From positions 83,622-147,621 of the forward strand of contig NZ_JAPJDO010000013.1 of assembly GCF_026242045.1 (NCBI RefSeq): a stretch of DNA of 64,000 nucleotides, given 5' to 3'. Source of the stretch: Mycobacterium pinniadriaticum (GTDB lineage Bacteria > Actinomycetota > Actinomycetes > Mycobacteriales > Mycobacteriaceae). The notes under the pieces were generated by a model. That model searched no databases. It was not told the origin of the DNA and was given only the letters and a program-made list of their open reading frames with translations. This document shows, in pieces, positions 26,995-36,249 of this stretch (within the stretch, counting starts at the first letter, position 1; every line of letters starts with the position of its first letter). The translations under genes were made by a program, and so were the position numbers.

Positions 26995-28146
26995 CTACTC
27001 CTGATCGCGTTTAGGCGGCACCACATCGGGTGCGGCGTCGATCACGACGCCATCCTGCGCCTCGAGTTCGGCCGCTTCTTCGGCCGGATCCTCGGCCACC
27101 AGTACCCGGATCGCGCTGTTGAGGAAGGCCACCAACGGAACCGCCAGCAGCGCGCCGACGATGCCGGCCAGCACGCCGCCGGCCGTGATCGCGAGCACGA
27201 TCGCCAGCGGGTGGATGGACACCGCGCGGCCCATGACCAGCGGCTGCAGAATGTGGGCCTCCAACTGCTGCACCGCGATGATCAGCCCGAGCGTGATCAG
27301 GGCGTAGACCACGCCCTTGGCCAGCAGTGCGACCACCACGGCGAGGAAACCACTGATCACGGCGCCCACCAGTGGGATAAAAGCGCCGAGGAAGACCAGC
27401 GAGGCCAGTGGCAGCGCCAGCGGGATCCCCATGATCGCCAGGCCGGTGCCGATACCTACCGCGTCCACCAGCGCCACCAGGAACGTGGCCCGCACATAGC
27501 CGATCAACGATCCGAATCCGGCTCGGCCCGCCTCCCGTACCCGCTCGCGGGTGCCCGACGGGACGATCCTGGTGACGAAGTCGTAGATGTTGCGGCCGCC
27601 GTGCAACAGGAAGATCAGTGTGAACAGCACCAGAAACGCGCCGGTGATGATCTCGGTCAGCGTGGCGGCGGTGGACAACGCGCCGGTGGTCAACTTCTCC
27701 TGGTTGTCCTGCAAGGCCTTGATCGCGGTGTCGCCGGCGTTGTCGATCTGTTCGCGGCTCAGGTGTAGCGGGCCCTCGATGAGCCAGTTGCGAAGGCCGT
27801 CGATACTGCGGGTGACCTGTTCCACCAGGCCCGGGAGACCTGAAACGAATTGGCTGACAACAAAAGTCATGATCCCGCCGAATACCCCGAAGCCGCCGAG
27901 GAGCACCAGGGCCACCGCACCGCCCCGCGGCGCACCCCGTCGGTCCAGCCAGTCGACGGCGGGCAGCATCAGCGCGGTCACCATGGTGGCCAGCGCCACC
28001 GGCACAACGATGACCTGAAGCTTGGCGACCGACCACAGCAACGCCGCGATGAAGCCGCCGATCACCAGCAAACGCCATGCCCAGGCTGCGGCTTTGCGGA
28101 CGAGGGGATCGACGGATTCGTCGTCCGAAGCGCGGGTCGCCGGCAT
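26995..28146 (-). CDS. AI-2E/PerM-family transporter (Rv0205-like)
   Basis: Membrane permease of 383 aa. Seen: about eight hydrophobic segments, a periplasmic-type region around 95-165, and the family block [15 protein letters not shown] near the end. A conserved C-terminal acidic tail is present. The ATG at 28146 was chosen over one at 28194 because TACGCT lies 7 bases before it and the longer start would cross the divergent promoter. Family members export varied small molecules; the substrate here is unknown. Position next to mmpL3 is conserved in mycobacteria, apart from the inserted repeat-protein gene. Confidence 0.85.
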   Translation of the reverse strand: MPATRASDDESVDPLVRKAAAWAWRLLVIGGFIAALLWSVAKLQVIVVPVALATMVTALMLPAVDWLDRRGAPRGGAVALVLLGGFGVFGGIMTFVVSQFVSGLPGLVEQVTRSIDGLRNWLIEGPLHLSREQIDNAGDTAIKALQDNQEKLTTGALSTAATLTEIITGAFLVLFTLIFLLHGGRNIYDFVTRIVPSGTRERVREAGRAGFGSLIGYVRATFLVALVDAVGIGTGLAIMGIPLALPLASLVFLGAFIPLVGAVISGFLAVVVALLAKGVVYALITLGLIIAVQQLEAHILQPLVMGRAVSIHPLAIVLAITAGGVLAGIVGALLAVPLVAFLNSAIRVLVAEDPAEEAAELEAQDGVVIDAAPDVVPPKRDQE

Positions 28147-28153
28147 GCGGCCC

Positions 28154-28159
28154 AGCGTA
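28154..28159 (-). promoter_or_regulatory. -10 element for the AI-2E permease gene
   Basis: TACGCT on the minus strand, 7 bases before the ATG at 28146; leaderless layout. Confidence 0.45.
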
Positions 28160-28213
28160 ACCGGCACGTGCAGATATCCCGCGCCGAACACCATCGATGC
28201 CGCCCCGCCCGGT

Positions 28214-28219
28214 TACCCT
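28214..28219 (+). promoter_or_regulatory. -10 element for the Rv0204c-like gene
   Basis: TACCCT, 7 bases before the GTG at 28227; leaderless layout that supports this start. Confidence 0.5.
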
Positions 28220-28226
28220 GATCTGC

Positions 28227-29405
28227 GTGTCCTATGACGCGCCGGTCAATACCGCCCGCGAGGAACACGAACCCCCGGCACGCGGGAAGTACTGGTGGGT
28301 CCGCTGGGCGGTACTCGTCGTCGCGCTGATCGTGCTGGCCGTGGAGGCCACCCTGGTGTGGGATCAGCTGGCCAAAGCCTGGATGAGCCTGACCTCGGCG
28401 AATGCCTGGTGGGTTCTCGCGGCGATCGTCGTCGCACTTGCGTCGATGCACAGCTTCGCCCAGATCCAGCGGACGCTACTGCGATCGGCCGGGGTCATCG
28501 TCCACCAGTGGCGTTCCGAAGCGGCGTTCTACGCCGGCAACGCGCTGAGCACCACGATGCCCGGCGGGCCGGTGCTGTCAGCCACCTTCATCTACCGCCA
28601 GCAGCGCACCTGGGGCGCATCCCCGGTGGTCGCGTCCTGGCAGTTGGTGATGTCCGGGGCACTGCAGATCGTCGGGCTGGCGCTGCTGGGCCTCGGCGGC
28701 GCATTCCTGTTGGGCGCCAAGAACAATCCCTTCTCGTTGCTGTTCACCCTCGGCGGGTTCATCGCCTTGGTCCTGCTCGCTCAGGCCGTGGCCACCCGCC
28801 CCGAACTCATCGACGGTATCGGGGTCAGGGTGCTGGGATGGGTCAACTCCGTGCGCGGCAAGCACGCGGACACCGGTTTGCACAAATGGCGGGAGACGCT
28901 GCGCCAACTCGAATCGGTCAGCCTTAGCCGCCGCGAACTGGGGGTGGCGTTCGGTTGGTCGTACTTCAACTGGGTCGCCGACGTCGCGTGCCTGGCCTTC
29001 GCCGCCTACGCGGCCGGCGGCAAACCCTCGCTGGCCGGCATCACCGTGGCTTACGCCGCCGCCCGAGCGGTCGGATCGATCCCGCTGATGCCCGGTGGCC
29101 TGCTGGTGGTGGAGGCCGTCCTGGTTCCCGGCCTGGTGTCGAGCGGGATGGCGCTACCCGACGCCATCTCCGCGATGCTGATCTACCGGCTCGTGAGCTG
29201 GATCTTCATCTCGGCGATCGGCTGGGTGGTGTTCTTCTTCATGTTCCGCACCGAGGGAGCGCTCGACCGTGGCGCTGTCGTCGATGAACTGGGCTTAGCC
29301 AACGACGATGACGGTGACCAGGCGGTGAACGACCCGGGCGACACCGCATTGCAGGGCCCGGTGCCACCACCGTGCCCGGGCTCGGATGACGAGACCCGCC
29401 ACTGA
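28227..29405 (+). CDS. Flippase-like integral membrane protein (lysylphosphatidylglycerol synthetase TM-like, Rv0204c)
   Basis: Membrane protein of 392 aa with about eight helices of the UPF0104/YbhN type. Seen: a first helix near 28-50, GNALSTTMPGGPVLSATFIYRQ near 110-130, and a late SIPLMPGGLLVVEAVLVPG motif typical of this family. No catalytic lysyl-transferase domain, so it may move lipid rather than modify it. The GTG at 28227 follows TACCCT by 7 bases. It is divergent from the AI-2E permease and ends 18 bases before a small DUF3054 gene, likely one transcript. Confidence 0.85.
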   Translation: MSYDAPVNTAREEHEPPARGKYWWVRWAVLVVALIVLAVEATLVWDQLAKAWMSLTSANAWWVLAAIVVALASMHSFAQIQRTLLRSAGVIVHQWRSEAAFYAGNALSTTMPGGPVLSATFIYRQQRTWGASPVVASWQLVMSGALQIVGLALLGLGGAFLLGAKNNPFSLLFTLGGFIALVLLAQAVATRPELIDGIGVRVLGWVNSVRGKHADTGLHKWRETLRQLESVSLSRRELGVAFGWSYFNWVADVACLAFAAYAAGGKPSLAGITVAYAAARAVGSIPLMPGGLLVVEAVLVPGLVSSGMALPDAISAMLIYRLVSWIFISAIGWVVFFFMFRTEGALDRGAVVDELGLANDDDGDQAVNDPGDTALQGPVPPPCPGSDDETRH

Positions 29406-29423
29406 TTGTGCTTGGATCCGAGC

Positions 29424-29801
29424 ATGGCAGTTCGTACCGACCCCCGGCCCGCGGTTGCGGCGCTCGCCGGGGATGTCCTCTGTGTGCTGGTGTTCTGCGC
29501 GCTCGGCCGCCGCAGCCACGCTGAGGGGCTGACGCTCTCCGGAATCGCCGAGACCGCATGGCCGTTTCTGTCCGGCACCGTGATCGGCTGGCTGATCTCC
29601 CGTGGCTGGCGGGCACCGACCGCCGTCGCGCCGACCGGTGTCATCGTGTGGCTATCCACCGTCGTCGTCGGAATGTTGCTGCGCAAAGCCAGTTCTCAGG
29701 GAGTCGCGGCCAGCTTCATCGTCGTCGCGTCGGTGGTGACCGCACTGCTGCTGGTGGGATGGCGAGGAATCGCCGCGGCGATCCGCAAGCGCAGCCGCTA
29801 A
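29424..29801 (+). CDS. DUF3054 small membrane protein
   Basis: Protein of 125 aa with four predicted helices. Seen: DVLCVLVFCALGRRSHAEG near 18-36, and WPFLSGTVIGWLISRGWRAP near 46-65, both characteristic of the DUF3054 family. Function unknown. The ATG at 29424 lies 18 bases after the flippase-like gene. The 112 bases to the convergent sensor-kinase gene hold no gene and only a weak GGGGA/TCCCC repeat. Confidence 0.82.
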   Translation: MAVRTDPRPAVAALAGDVLCVLVFCALGRRSHAEGLTLSGIAETAWPFLSGTVIGWLISRGWRAPTAVAPTGVIVWLSTVVVGMLLRKASSQGVAASFIVVASVVTALLLVGWRGIAAAIRKRSR

Positions 29802-29913
29802 GCGACCAGTTCGACGACGATGCGCAACGAACCCGACCGCCGTGCGTGGGGAGATCGTTGAAAATCCCCGGGAAAGATCCTCGATAGCACCCACGCTCGG
29901 CGGGCGAAATGGA

Positions 29914-31242
29914 CTATGCCGGCCCGCCCGGAGCGACGGGCACCGGATAGACCGACACCGTCAGGACCGCCCGCAGGCCACCGAGCGGACCGTCAGAGAG
30001 CTCGATGGCACCACCATGCAGGGCGGCCTGCTGAGCCACCAGCGCCAACCCGAGCCCCGAGCCCCCGGTCGTGGCGGTACTGCCACGGGCGAAGCGCCCC
30101 AACACCTTTCGATGTTCCTCGGCCGGTAGGCCACGGCCGTTGTCGTCGACGGTGATGGCCAGCCACGGCTCGTAGCGATGGGCCCGCAGCACGATGCGGG
30201 TGGCCTCCCCGTGGGTGATCGCGTTGCGCACCAGGTTGTCCACCGCCAGTCGCAGCCCGGCCGGCCAGCCCCATACCGTGCCGGCCTCGTCGGCCTCCAC
30301 GATGATCTCGACGGCACCGGAGCGGACATTCTCCCGAGCCACCCGGTCGAGCAGCTCGGCGACGTCGATCGACTCCCGGTCCTCGGCCCGGGCCAGCTGA
30401 CCGGAAGCCAGCTGCCCCAGCGCGGTGATGATCGCCTCGACCCGGCGCTGCGCCCGGGACAGGTCACCGACCACCTCGTCGCGCTCCTCAGGCGGTAGGT
30501 CGTGGATACGCAACGTGTCCAGATCCGCCCGCATCGCTGTCAGCGGCGTGCGCAGTTCGTGGGCGGCGTTGGCCGCGAAATCCTGGGCCGCCTGCAGCGA
30601 ATTCGTGGTCGCCAGTTGGGCATCCGCCAGCCGGTTCAGCATTGCCACCATCGCCTCGGAGAGGTCCTCCGCTTCCCTGGCACCGTGCACCGGGGCCAGC
30701 TGGTCGCTGCCCTTGCCCAGACGCCGGGTCTGTTCGGTGAGCCGCAACAGCGGCCGGATCGCCGGCCCGGCCAGTATCCAGCCGAGGGCGGCGGCCACCA
30801 TCACGGCAAGGCACACGATCAACACGTAGAGCGGCATCCGCGCGCGGCTCAACAGGATGCTGTCGGCGCGGATACCGATCGAGACGAGGATGCCGCCCGA
30901 CTGGTCGACAGACACGGTCCGCACCCGGTAATCGCGACTGTTGACCGTGACCGTCGTCGTCCCCGGCGGCAGCGGCGGGAGTTGGAAGCCACGCTGGAAG
31001 ACGACCTGGCCGGTGGACCGCGATCGTCCCGTCGTCAGCACACGGCTGGGATCCCGTAGTTGTTCGGGATACATGCTCGCGTCGACGATCGAGTCCAGGC
31101 GGCGATCAAGTTGCGCGTCATCGTTGTTCGCCAGCACGATCGACGTCAGCGCCGCCAGCAGGGCGACGACGATGGCGGCGGCCACGGCTGCGGCCAGGGC
31201 AACCCGGACGCGCAGAGAAAGGCTACGGCCCGACCACGTCAC
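29914..31242 (-). CDS. Sensor histidine kinase, PrrB-like
   Basis: Membrane sensor of 442 aa. Seen: TM1 at about 12-36, an extracytoplasmic domain 40-133, TM2 135-158, HAMP, an H box with H228 in AANAAHELRTPLTAM, an N box DNLVRNAITHG, and G boxes DNGRGLP and GGSGLGLALVAQQAALHGG. The kinase core is close to M. tuberculosis PrrB (from memory), but the sensor domain is its own. It starts 7 bases after its regulator gene. The operon also includes a hemophore, so the signal may relate to heme or iron. I recall that M. smegmatis also has a second prrAB-like pair near here. Confidence 0.9.
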   Translation of the reverse strand: MTWSGRSLSLRVRVALAAAVAAAIVVALLAALTSIVLANNDDAQLDRRLDSIVDASMYPEQLRDPSRVLTTGRSRSTGQVVFQRGFQLPPLPPGTTTVTVNSRDYRVRTVSVDQSGGILVSIGIRADSILLSRARMPLYVLIVCLAVMVAAALGWILAGPAIRPLLRLTEQTRRLGKGSDQLAPVHGAREAEDLSEAMVAMLNRLADAQLATTNSLQAAQDFAANAAHELRTPLTAMRADLDTLRIHDLPPEERDEVVGDLSRAQRRVEAIITALGQLASGQLARAEDRESIDVAELLDRVARENVRSGAVEIIVEADEAGTVWGWPAGLRLAVDNLVRNAITHGEATRIVLRAHRYEPWLAITVDDNGRGLPAEEHRKVLGRFARGSTATTGGSGLGLALVAQQAALHGGAIELSDGPLGGLRAVLTVSVYPVPVAPGGPA

Positions 31243-31249
31243 GGGCGGC

Positions 31250-31969
31250 TCACGGCTCCGACCGAAGCACGTAGCCGATTCCGCGCACGGTGTGGATCAC
31301 GCGCGGCACACCCTCGCGTTCCAGCTTTCGGCGTAGATAGCTGATGAACACGTCGGCGACATTGGTGTCGACGTCAAAGTCGTAGCCCCACACCAATTCC
31401 AGCAGCCGCTGCCGGGACAGCACCACGCCCGAGTTCTCGGCCAGCACGGCCAGCAGGTCGAACTCACGCTTGGTCAGCTCCACCCGGTCGCCGTTGACGA
31501 ACACCAGCCGCCGCGCGGTGTCGATCGTGAGCGGTCCGATGGTGACCGCGTCGGAGCCCTCCTGCGAGTTCGCCGCCCGCCGCAGCAGCGCGTGCAGCCG
31601 AGCCACCAACTCGCCCAGGTCGAAGGGCTTGGTCAGATAATCGTCGGCACCGGCCTCCAGGCCGGCGATGCGGTCGTTGACGGTATCCCGCGCCGAGAGC
31701 ACACAGATGGGAATGTCGTTGCCCAGCGCGCGCAGGGCCGTAACCACCGCTACACCGTCGAGCTCGGGCATCTGGACGTCGAGCACCAACGCGTCGTGAT
31801 TCTCATTCGCCAACAGCCGCAGTGCTTCCTTGCCGGTCGCCGCGACCCGGACGTCGAACCCCGAATGCCGCAAGCCGCGTGCGACCGAAGTCCGGACGTC
31901 CGGGTCATCGTCGACCATCAGGACGGTGCGGCCAGCGCCTTCCTGCGCGGGCTGCTGTCCTACCCGCAC
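31250..31969 (-). CDS. Response regulator, PrrA-like OmpR family
   Basis: DNA-binding regulator of 239 aa. Seen: receiver domain with the phospho-acceptor D64 in [12 protein letters not shown], acidic pair DDDPD near 20, the conserved lysine in DDYLTKPF, and a winged helix with [20 protein letters not shown] and [18 protein letters not shown]. The wing is nearly that of PrrA. The GTG at 31969 lies 6 bases after the stop of the hemophore gene, so they are one operon. Target genes unknown; the palindrome at 32378-32400 upstream of the operon is a candidate site. Confidence 0.92.
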   Translation of the reverse strand: MRVGQQPAQEGAGRTVLMVDDDPDVRTSVARGLRHSGFDVRVAATGKEALRLLANENHDALVLDVQMPELDGVAVVTALRALGNDIPICVLSARDTVNDRIAGLEAGADDYLTKPFDLGELVARLHALLRRAANSQEGSDAVTIGPLTIDTARRLVFVNGDRVELTKREFDLLAVLAENSGVVLSRQRLLELVWGYDFDVDTNVADVFISYLRRKLEREGVPRVIHTVRGIGYVLRSEP

Positions 31970-31975
31970 CGCGGA

Positions 31976-32347
31976 TTAGGAATCAGGAACATCTGGGGCG
32001 CTGCCGCAGCGGTTCTTCAGGTCGACCAGCGGCTGGCGGATGCCGGTCAGGTCGGCCTTCACCGAGGGGTTGTAGTCCAGGTACTGCTTCACCTCAGACC
32101 GGATGGTGTCGCGCGGCGCACCCTCCAGACCGGTGAAGAAGGCGTTGACATCAGGATGGGTGAACAGGTACGCCGACGTCGCGGCGGACACACCTGCAGC
32201 CACCCCGGCAAGGTCGGCGGCGGTGCAGTTCGGCGGCGGGTCGGCGAGCGCCGACGGTGCCGTGCCAACCAGGATTGCGCCGGCGACAGCGCCCGTGCCG
32301 ATCACTCCGACGACCGCGCGACGGGCCAGACGGGCCTTAACCAACAT
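31976..32347 (-). CDS. Small secreted hemophore-like protein (operon with two-component system)
   Basis: Protein of 123 aa in the mycobacterial hemophore-related family. Seen: a signal peptide with likely cleavage after A35 (PSALA|DPP), cysteines C41 and C114 for one disulfide, and YLFTHPDV (Y60, H64), which matches the Tyr/His heme ligands of Rv0203. AAGGAG lies about 9 bases before the ATG at 32347. Its stop is 6 bases before the response-regulator gene. It is a shorter relative of the second hemophore upstream, without that one's Pro/Gly-rich tail. Confidence 0.85.
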   Translation of the reverse strand: MLVKARLARRAVVGVIGTGAVAGAILVGTAPSALADPPPNCTAADLAGVAAGVSAATSAYLFTHPDVNAFFTGLEGAPRDTIRSEVKQYLDYNPSVKADLTGIRQPLVDLKNRCGSAPDVPDS

Positions 32348-32377
32348 GCTCGGACTCCTTAAGAGTTGGGAGAAGCC

Positions 32378-32400
32378 GTGCCAGTAACCGCTACTGACAC
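32378..32400. promoter_or_regulatory. 23-bp palindrome upstream of the hemophore/two-component operon
   Basis: GTGCCAGTA (32378-32386) and TACTGACAC (32392-32400) are inverted with one mismatch across ACCGC. It lies 30 bases before the hemophore start, where it could be an operator in the 5' leader or promoter. It resembles neither an IdeR box nor a RicR box. Confidence 0.55.
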
Positions 32401-32477
32401 AAGAAAGCTAAGCAGAATTGCTGCCGACTTTCGCGCCTTGAGCGTAACCAATAGTGGAAATGTTCCTAAGCAGCTGG

Positions 32478-33044
32478 TCAGGCACCCGGGGTGGTGGTGA
32501 CGCGCTGATCACCGGCACTGTAGGTCGCCGGCCCCGGCAGCGGTCCACGGCCCAGCGGGATCTGACTGCCGGCGACGTTCTGGGCCGGTGTGGCCCCGGC
32601 GAGCGCACCGGGCCCCGTCCCGGGCAGCCCGCCCGCCTGAGCCGATTGCAGCAGACCCAGCAGCTGCGGCAGGCTCACCGGCAGCTTGCACCGGGTGGAC
32701 ACGCCCTGCAGCGGCTGCTGGATGTTCTGCAGGTCCTTGGCGGCGTCGGGATTGGCGTCGAAATAACTCTTCAGTGCCACCAGGGTCTGCGGGCCCGCCT
32801 GCTGCTGGGAGATCGTCGTCAACGCCTGGTTGGTCTGTGGGTGGGTGTCCAGATAGTTCCCGGTGTTGGTAGCAACTGTGCCGACCGTCTTGGCGATCTG
32901 GCTGGCCGCGCACGGGTCCGGTGCGGCGGTTGCCGATGACGGCGCCAGCAGGAGGGCGGCCGCACCCCCGGCCGCCGTGGCGGCCAGCACAGCGGTCAGG
33001 CCGCGGCGCGCGACCGCGATCATCGAGACGGTGGACGCAGACAT
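32478..33044 (-). CDS. Secreted hemophore, Rv0203 orthologue
   Basis: Extracellular heme-binding protein of 188 aa. Seen: a signal peptide ending near A40 (SSATA), C45 and C119 for a disulfide, and the block PCAASQIAKTVGTVATN and NYLDTHPQTNQ, whose Tyr and His (Y64, H68) match the heme ligands of Rv0203. The tail from 125 on is Pro/Gly/Ala-rich and longer than in Rv0203. The ATG at 33044 has GAGGAG 6 bases before it. Divergent from mmpL11, which is known to take heme from Rv0203 in M. tuberculosis. Confidence 0.92.
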   Translation of the reverse strand: MSASTVSMIAVARRGLTAVLAATAAGGAAALLLAPSSATAAPDPCAASQIAKTVGTVATNTGNYLDTHPQTNQALTTISQQQAGPQTLVALKSYFDANPDAAKDLQNIQQPLQGVSTRCKLPVSLPQLLGLLQSAQAGGLPGTGPGALAGATPAQNVAGSQIPLGRGPLPGPATYSAGDQRVTTTPGA

Positions 33045-33230
33045 GGGGGACTCCTCGGGTTCGCTGACAACGAGCCGCACCGCAGCATTGCTACGACCCG
33101 GCTAAGTTCCCCGACCCGGTACGTGACCAACGCACATCCTGCCATCGGGGGCGGCGAGGCTCCACTTCGGCGTCGGTAACGAGGACCCGAGCAGCAGGTC
33201 TCAATCCAGCTAAGCCGCCGATCGCGACAG

Positions 33231-33258
33231 GTCAACGCACAGCTATCTGCGGTACGCT
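33231..33258 (+). promoter_or_regulatory. Promoter candidate for mmpL11
   Basis: GTCAAC (33231-33236) and TACGCT (33253-33258) with a 16-base spacer, 52 bases before the mmpL11 ATG. This is the best SigA-like match in the 265-base divergent region; no other feature was found there. Confidence 0.35.
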
Positions 33259-33309
33259 CACTGCCACGCAATCCGGGGAGAATGCGGGGAGATCGACATC
33301 CAGCAGTTC

Positions 33310-36249
33310 ATGATGCGTCTGTCCAGCAACCTGCGCAGATTCCGCTGGCTGGTTTTCTCGTGCTGGTTGCTGGCATTGGTGCCAGCCGTCTATCTGGCCC
33401 TCACCCAGTCCAACCACCTCACCGGTGGCGGATTCGACGTGGCGGGCTCGCAATCGCTGCACGTGCAGTACCACCTGGAGGACCACTTCCCCGAGCAGGG
33501 CGCCTCTCCCCTGGCCCTGGTGGCCGCCCCCCGCGCCGATGCCAGCTACGACGACATGAACGCCGCCGTCGCCAAGTTGGAAGAAATCGCCAAACAGACT
33601 CCCAGCGTCGTCGTGATGCCGAACCCGGCCCAGCCCGCACCCGCTCCGGACAAGCCCTACGTGGTGTCGCTGCGGCTGGACTTCAACAACACCGGCGCCG
33701 TCGACATCGCGCGTCAATTGCGCCAGAAGGTCGGCGTTGAAGGTGATCAGCCTGGCCAGACCCAGGATGGCCGGGTGCGGCTGTATGTCATCGGGCAAGG
33801 CGCCCTCGGCGCGGCCGCCCAGACCACCACCAAGCACGACATCGCCGAAGCCGAGCGCTGGAACCTCCCCATCGTCCTGATCGTCCTGCTCGCGGTGTTC
33901 GGCTCGCTGGCAGCTGCCGCTGTCCCCCTGCTGCTGGGACTGTGCACGGTGGTGGTGACGATGGGCGTCGTCTATCTGTTGTCCACCGTCACGACCATGT
34001 CGGTGTTCGTCACGTCGACGGTGTCGATGTTCGGCATCGCACTGGCCGTCGACTACTCACTGTTCATCCTGATGCGCTTCCGCGAGGAACTGCGCGCCGG
34101 CCGCGACCCGCAGCAGGCAGCCGACGCGGCGATGGCCACCTCGGGCCTGGCAGTGCTGTTGTCAGGTCTGACCGTGATCGCCTCGCTGACGGGCATCTAC
34201 CTGATCAACACACCCGTCCTGCGCTCGATGGCCACCGGCGCGATCCTGGCGGTGGCCATCGCGGTGCTGACCTCAACCACGCTGACCCCTGCCGTGCTGG
34301 CCACCTTCGGACGGTCGGTGGCCAAACGTTCGCCGCTGCTGCAGTGGTCCCGGCGCGGGGAAGCCACCCAGTCGCGGTTCTGGACCCGATGGGTCGGCGA
34401 GGTCATGCGCCGGCCGTGGCTGTCGGCCCTGGCCGCCACGTTGGTCTTGCTGCTGATGGCCGCGCCGGCATTCTCGATGGTGCTGGGCAACAGCATGCAG
34501 CGCCAGTTCAAGTCCGCCCACGAGATCCGCGGCGGGGTGGCCGCGGCGGCCGAGGCACTCGGCCCCGGCGCGCTGGGCCCGGTGCGGGTGCTGGTCACCT
34601 TCCCAGACGGCGGGGCATCCGATCCCAAGAACGCCCCCGCGCTCGAGGCGATCAGCAGCGAGCTGGCGAAGGCGCCCGATATCGTCTCGGTTTCGACACC
34701 GGTGTTCGCCGACAACAACGACAGCGCCCTGTTCTCGGCAGTGCTGTCGGTGGACCCCGAAGACCTCGCCGCCCGCAATTCCATCGACTGGATGCGCAGT
34801 CACCTGCGTGCGCTTCCGGCGGCGTCTGGTGTGCAGATCGACGTCGGTGGCCCCACCGCCTTGATCAAGGATTTCGACGACCGGGTGTCGCAGACTCAGC
34901 CGTGGGTGTTCTTGTTCGTCGCGCTGATCGCGTTCGTGATGCTCCTGATCTCGGTGCGATCGGTGTTCTTGGCGTTCAAGGGTGTATTGATGACGGTGTT
35001 GTCCGTCGCGGCCGCCTACGGCAGTCTGGTGATGGTCTTCCAGTGGGGCTGGCTGGAAGGGCTCGGCTTCGAGCGCATCACGTCGATCGACAGCACGATT
35101 CCGCCGCTGGTGCTGGCGATGACGTTCGGCCTGTCGATGGACTACGAGATCTTCCTGCTCACCCGGATCCGGGAGCGCTACCTGCAGGCCGGTGACACCC
35201 GCGATGCGGTCGCCTACGGGGTGTCCACCAGCGCCCGCACCATCACCAGCGCCGCGCTGATCATGATCGCGGTGTTCACCGGGTTCGCGTTCGCCGGTAT
35301 GCCGTTGGTCGCCGAGCTGGGCGTGGCCTGCGCGGTGGCGATCGCCGTCGACGCCACCGTGGTTCGGCTTGTTCTGGTACCGGCGCTGATGGCGATGTTC
35401 GACCAGTGGAACTGGTGGCTACCCTCGTGGCTGGCCCGCATCCTGCCGTCGGTCGACTTCGAGAAACCCCTGCCCAAGGTCGACCTCGGCGACCTCGTCG
35501 TCATCCCCGACGACATCTCCGCGCTGGTGCCGCCGGCCGCGGATCTGCGAATGGTCGTCAAGGGCGCGGCCCGGCTGAAGAACCTGGCGCCGGACGCGGT
35601 CAGCGTGGCTGACCCGCTGGCGTTCAGCGGATGCCACGAGCTGGCCGGCAAGGTGAAGGGCAGCGACGACGCCACCGCGGACCGGCCCGTCAAGGTCGGC
35701 GTCAGCACCACCGCGACCGTGAAACTGATCCGGGGTTACCGCAGCGCCAGGCTGGCTACGGCACGGCCCGTCCACCCGGTCACGATGTGGCGTGGTCGTC
35801 TCGCCATCGCACTCGACGCCCTGGAAACCGGGGCCGATACCCGGTACGGAGGCGTCGAGCGGCTGAGCCCGGTGGAGACCACCAACGTCCAGTTGCCGAC
35901 GGGTGACCGGCTCCAGATCCCGACGTGCGCCGAAACGCTTCGGATGCAGGCCTACTTGATCATCTGTCGCAACAGCCGGGGCGATTTCGCCGAATTCGCG
36001 GACCTGATCGGTGTGATGGATACCGGAGCCGCCGCGGTGGTACTCGCAGGGATGGACCGGTATTACTGTTCTGGACAATCTACGCGACAATGGGTGACAA
36101 CCCAGTTGGTGCGGCGGCTCGCCGATCCCAACCCGTCCGACGTCGACGACGACGACCGATGGGCGGGGCCGGAGGGAGCGGCCGAATGGGAGCGGATCAG
36201 GCAGCGTTGCCTTTCGGTGGCGGTGGCGATCCTTGAGGAGGCGAGGTGA
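33310..36249 (+). CDS. mmpL11: MmpL11, RND transporter
   Basis: Inner-membrane transporter of 979 aa. In M. tuberculosis it exports envelope lipids (mycolate wax esters) and takes part in heme uptake. Seen: TM1 at 14-30, the relay pairs D248-Y249 (ALAVDYSLFI) and D611-Y612 (GLSMDYEIFLL), and a large C-terminal cytoplasmic domain from about 705 on that is typical of MmpL11. The ATG at 33310 is followed at once by a second ATG. Its stop overlaps the GTG of the next gene by 4 bases. It is divergent from the Rv0203-type hemophore. Confidence 0.95.
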   Translation: MMRLSSNLRRFRWLVFSCWLLALVPAVYLALTQSNHLTGGGFDVAGSQSLHVQYHLEDHFPEQGASPLALVAAPRADASYDDMNAAVAKLEEIAKQTPSVVVMPNPAQPAPAPDKPYVVSLRLDFNNTGAVDIARQLRQKVGVEGDQPGQTQDGRVRLYVIGQGALGAAAQTTTKHDIAEAERWNLPIVLIVLLAVFGSLAAAAVPLLLGLCTVVVTMGVVYLLSTVTTMSVFVTSTVSMFGIALAVDYSLFILMRFREELRAGRDPQQAADAAMATSGLAVLLSGLTVIASLTGIYLINTPVLRSMATGAILAVAIAVLTSTTLTPAVLATFGRSVAKRSPLLQWSRRGEATQSRFWTRWVGEVMRRPWLSALAATLVLLLMAAPAFSMVLGNSMQRQFKSAHEIRGGVAAAAEALGPGALGPVRVLVTFPDGGASDPKNAPALEAISSELAKAPDIVSVSTPVFADNNDSALFSAVLSVDPEDLAARNSIDWMRSHLRALPAASGVQIDVGGPTALIKDFDDRVSQTQPWVFLFVALIAFVMLLISVRSVFLAFKGVLMTVLSVAAAYGSLVMVFQWGWLEGLGFERITSIDSTIPPLVLAMTFGLSMDYEIFLLTRIRERYLQAGDTRDAVAYGVSTSARTITSAALIMIAVFTGFAFAGMPLVAELGVACAVAIAVDATVVRLVLVPALMAMFDQWNWWLPSWLARILPSVDFEKPLPKVDLGDLVVIPDDISALVPPAADLRMVVKGAARLKNLAPDAVSVADPLAFSGCHELAGKVKGSDDATADRPVKVGVSTTATVKLIRGYRSARLATARPVHPVTMWRGRLAIALDALETGADTRYGGVERLSPVETTNVQLPTGDRLQIPTCAETLRMQAYLIICRNSRGDFAEFADLIGVMDTGAAAVVLAGMDRYYCSGQSTRQWVTTQLVRRLADPNPSDVDDDDRWAGPEGAAEWERIRQRCLSVAVAILEEAR

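Noticed and set aside
29842..29913. GGGGA/TCCCC repeat as a terminator after the DUF3054 gene
   Set aside because: Only five pairs with a ten-base or longer loop; too weak to call.
33942..35195. 417-codon plus-strand frame inside mmpL11
   Set aside because: Overlaps mmpL11 in another frame; no start signals or family features.
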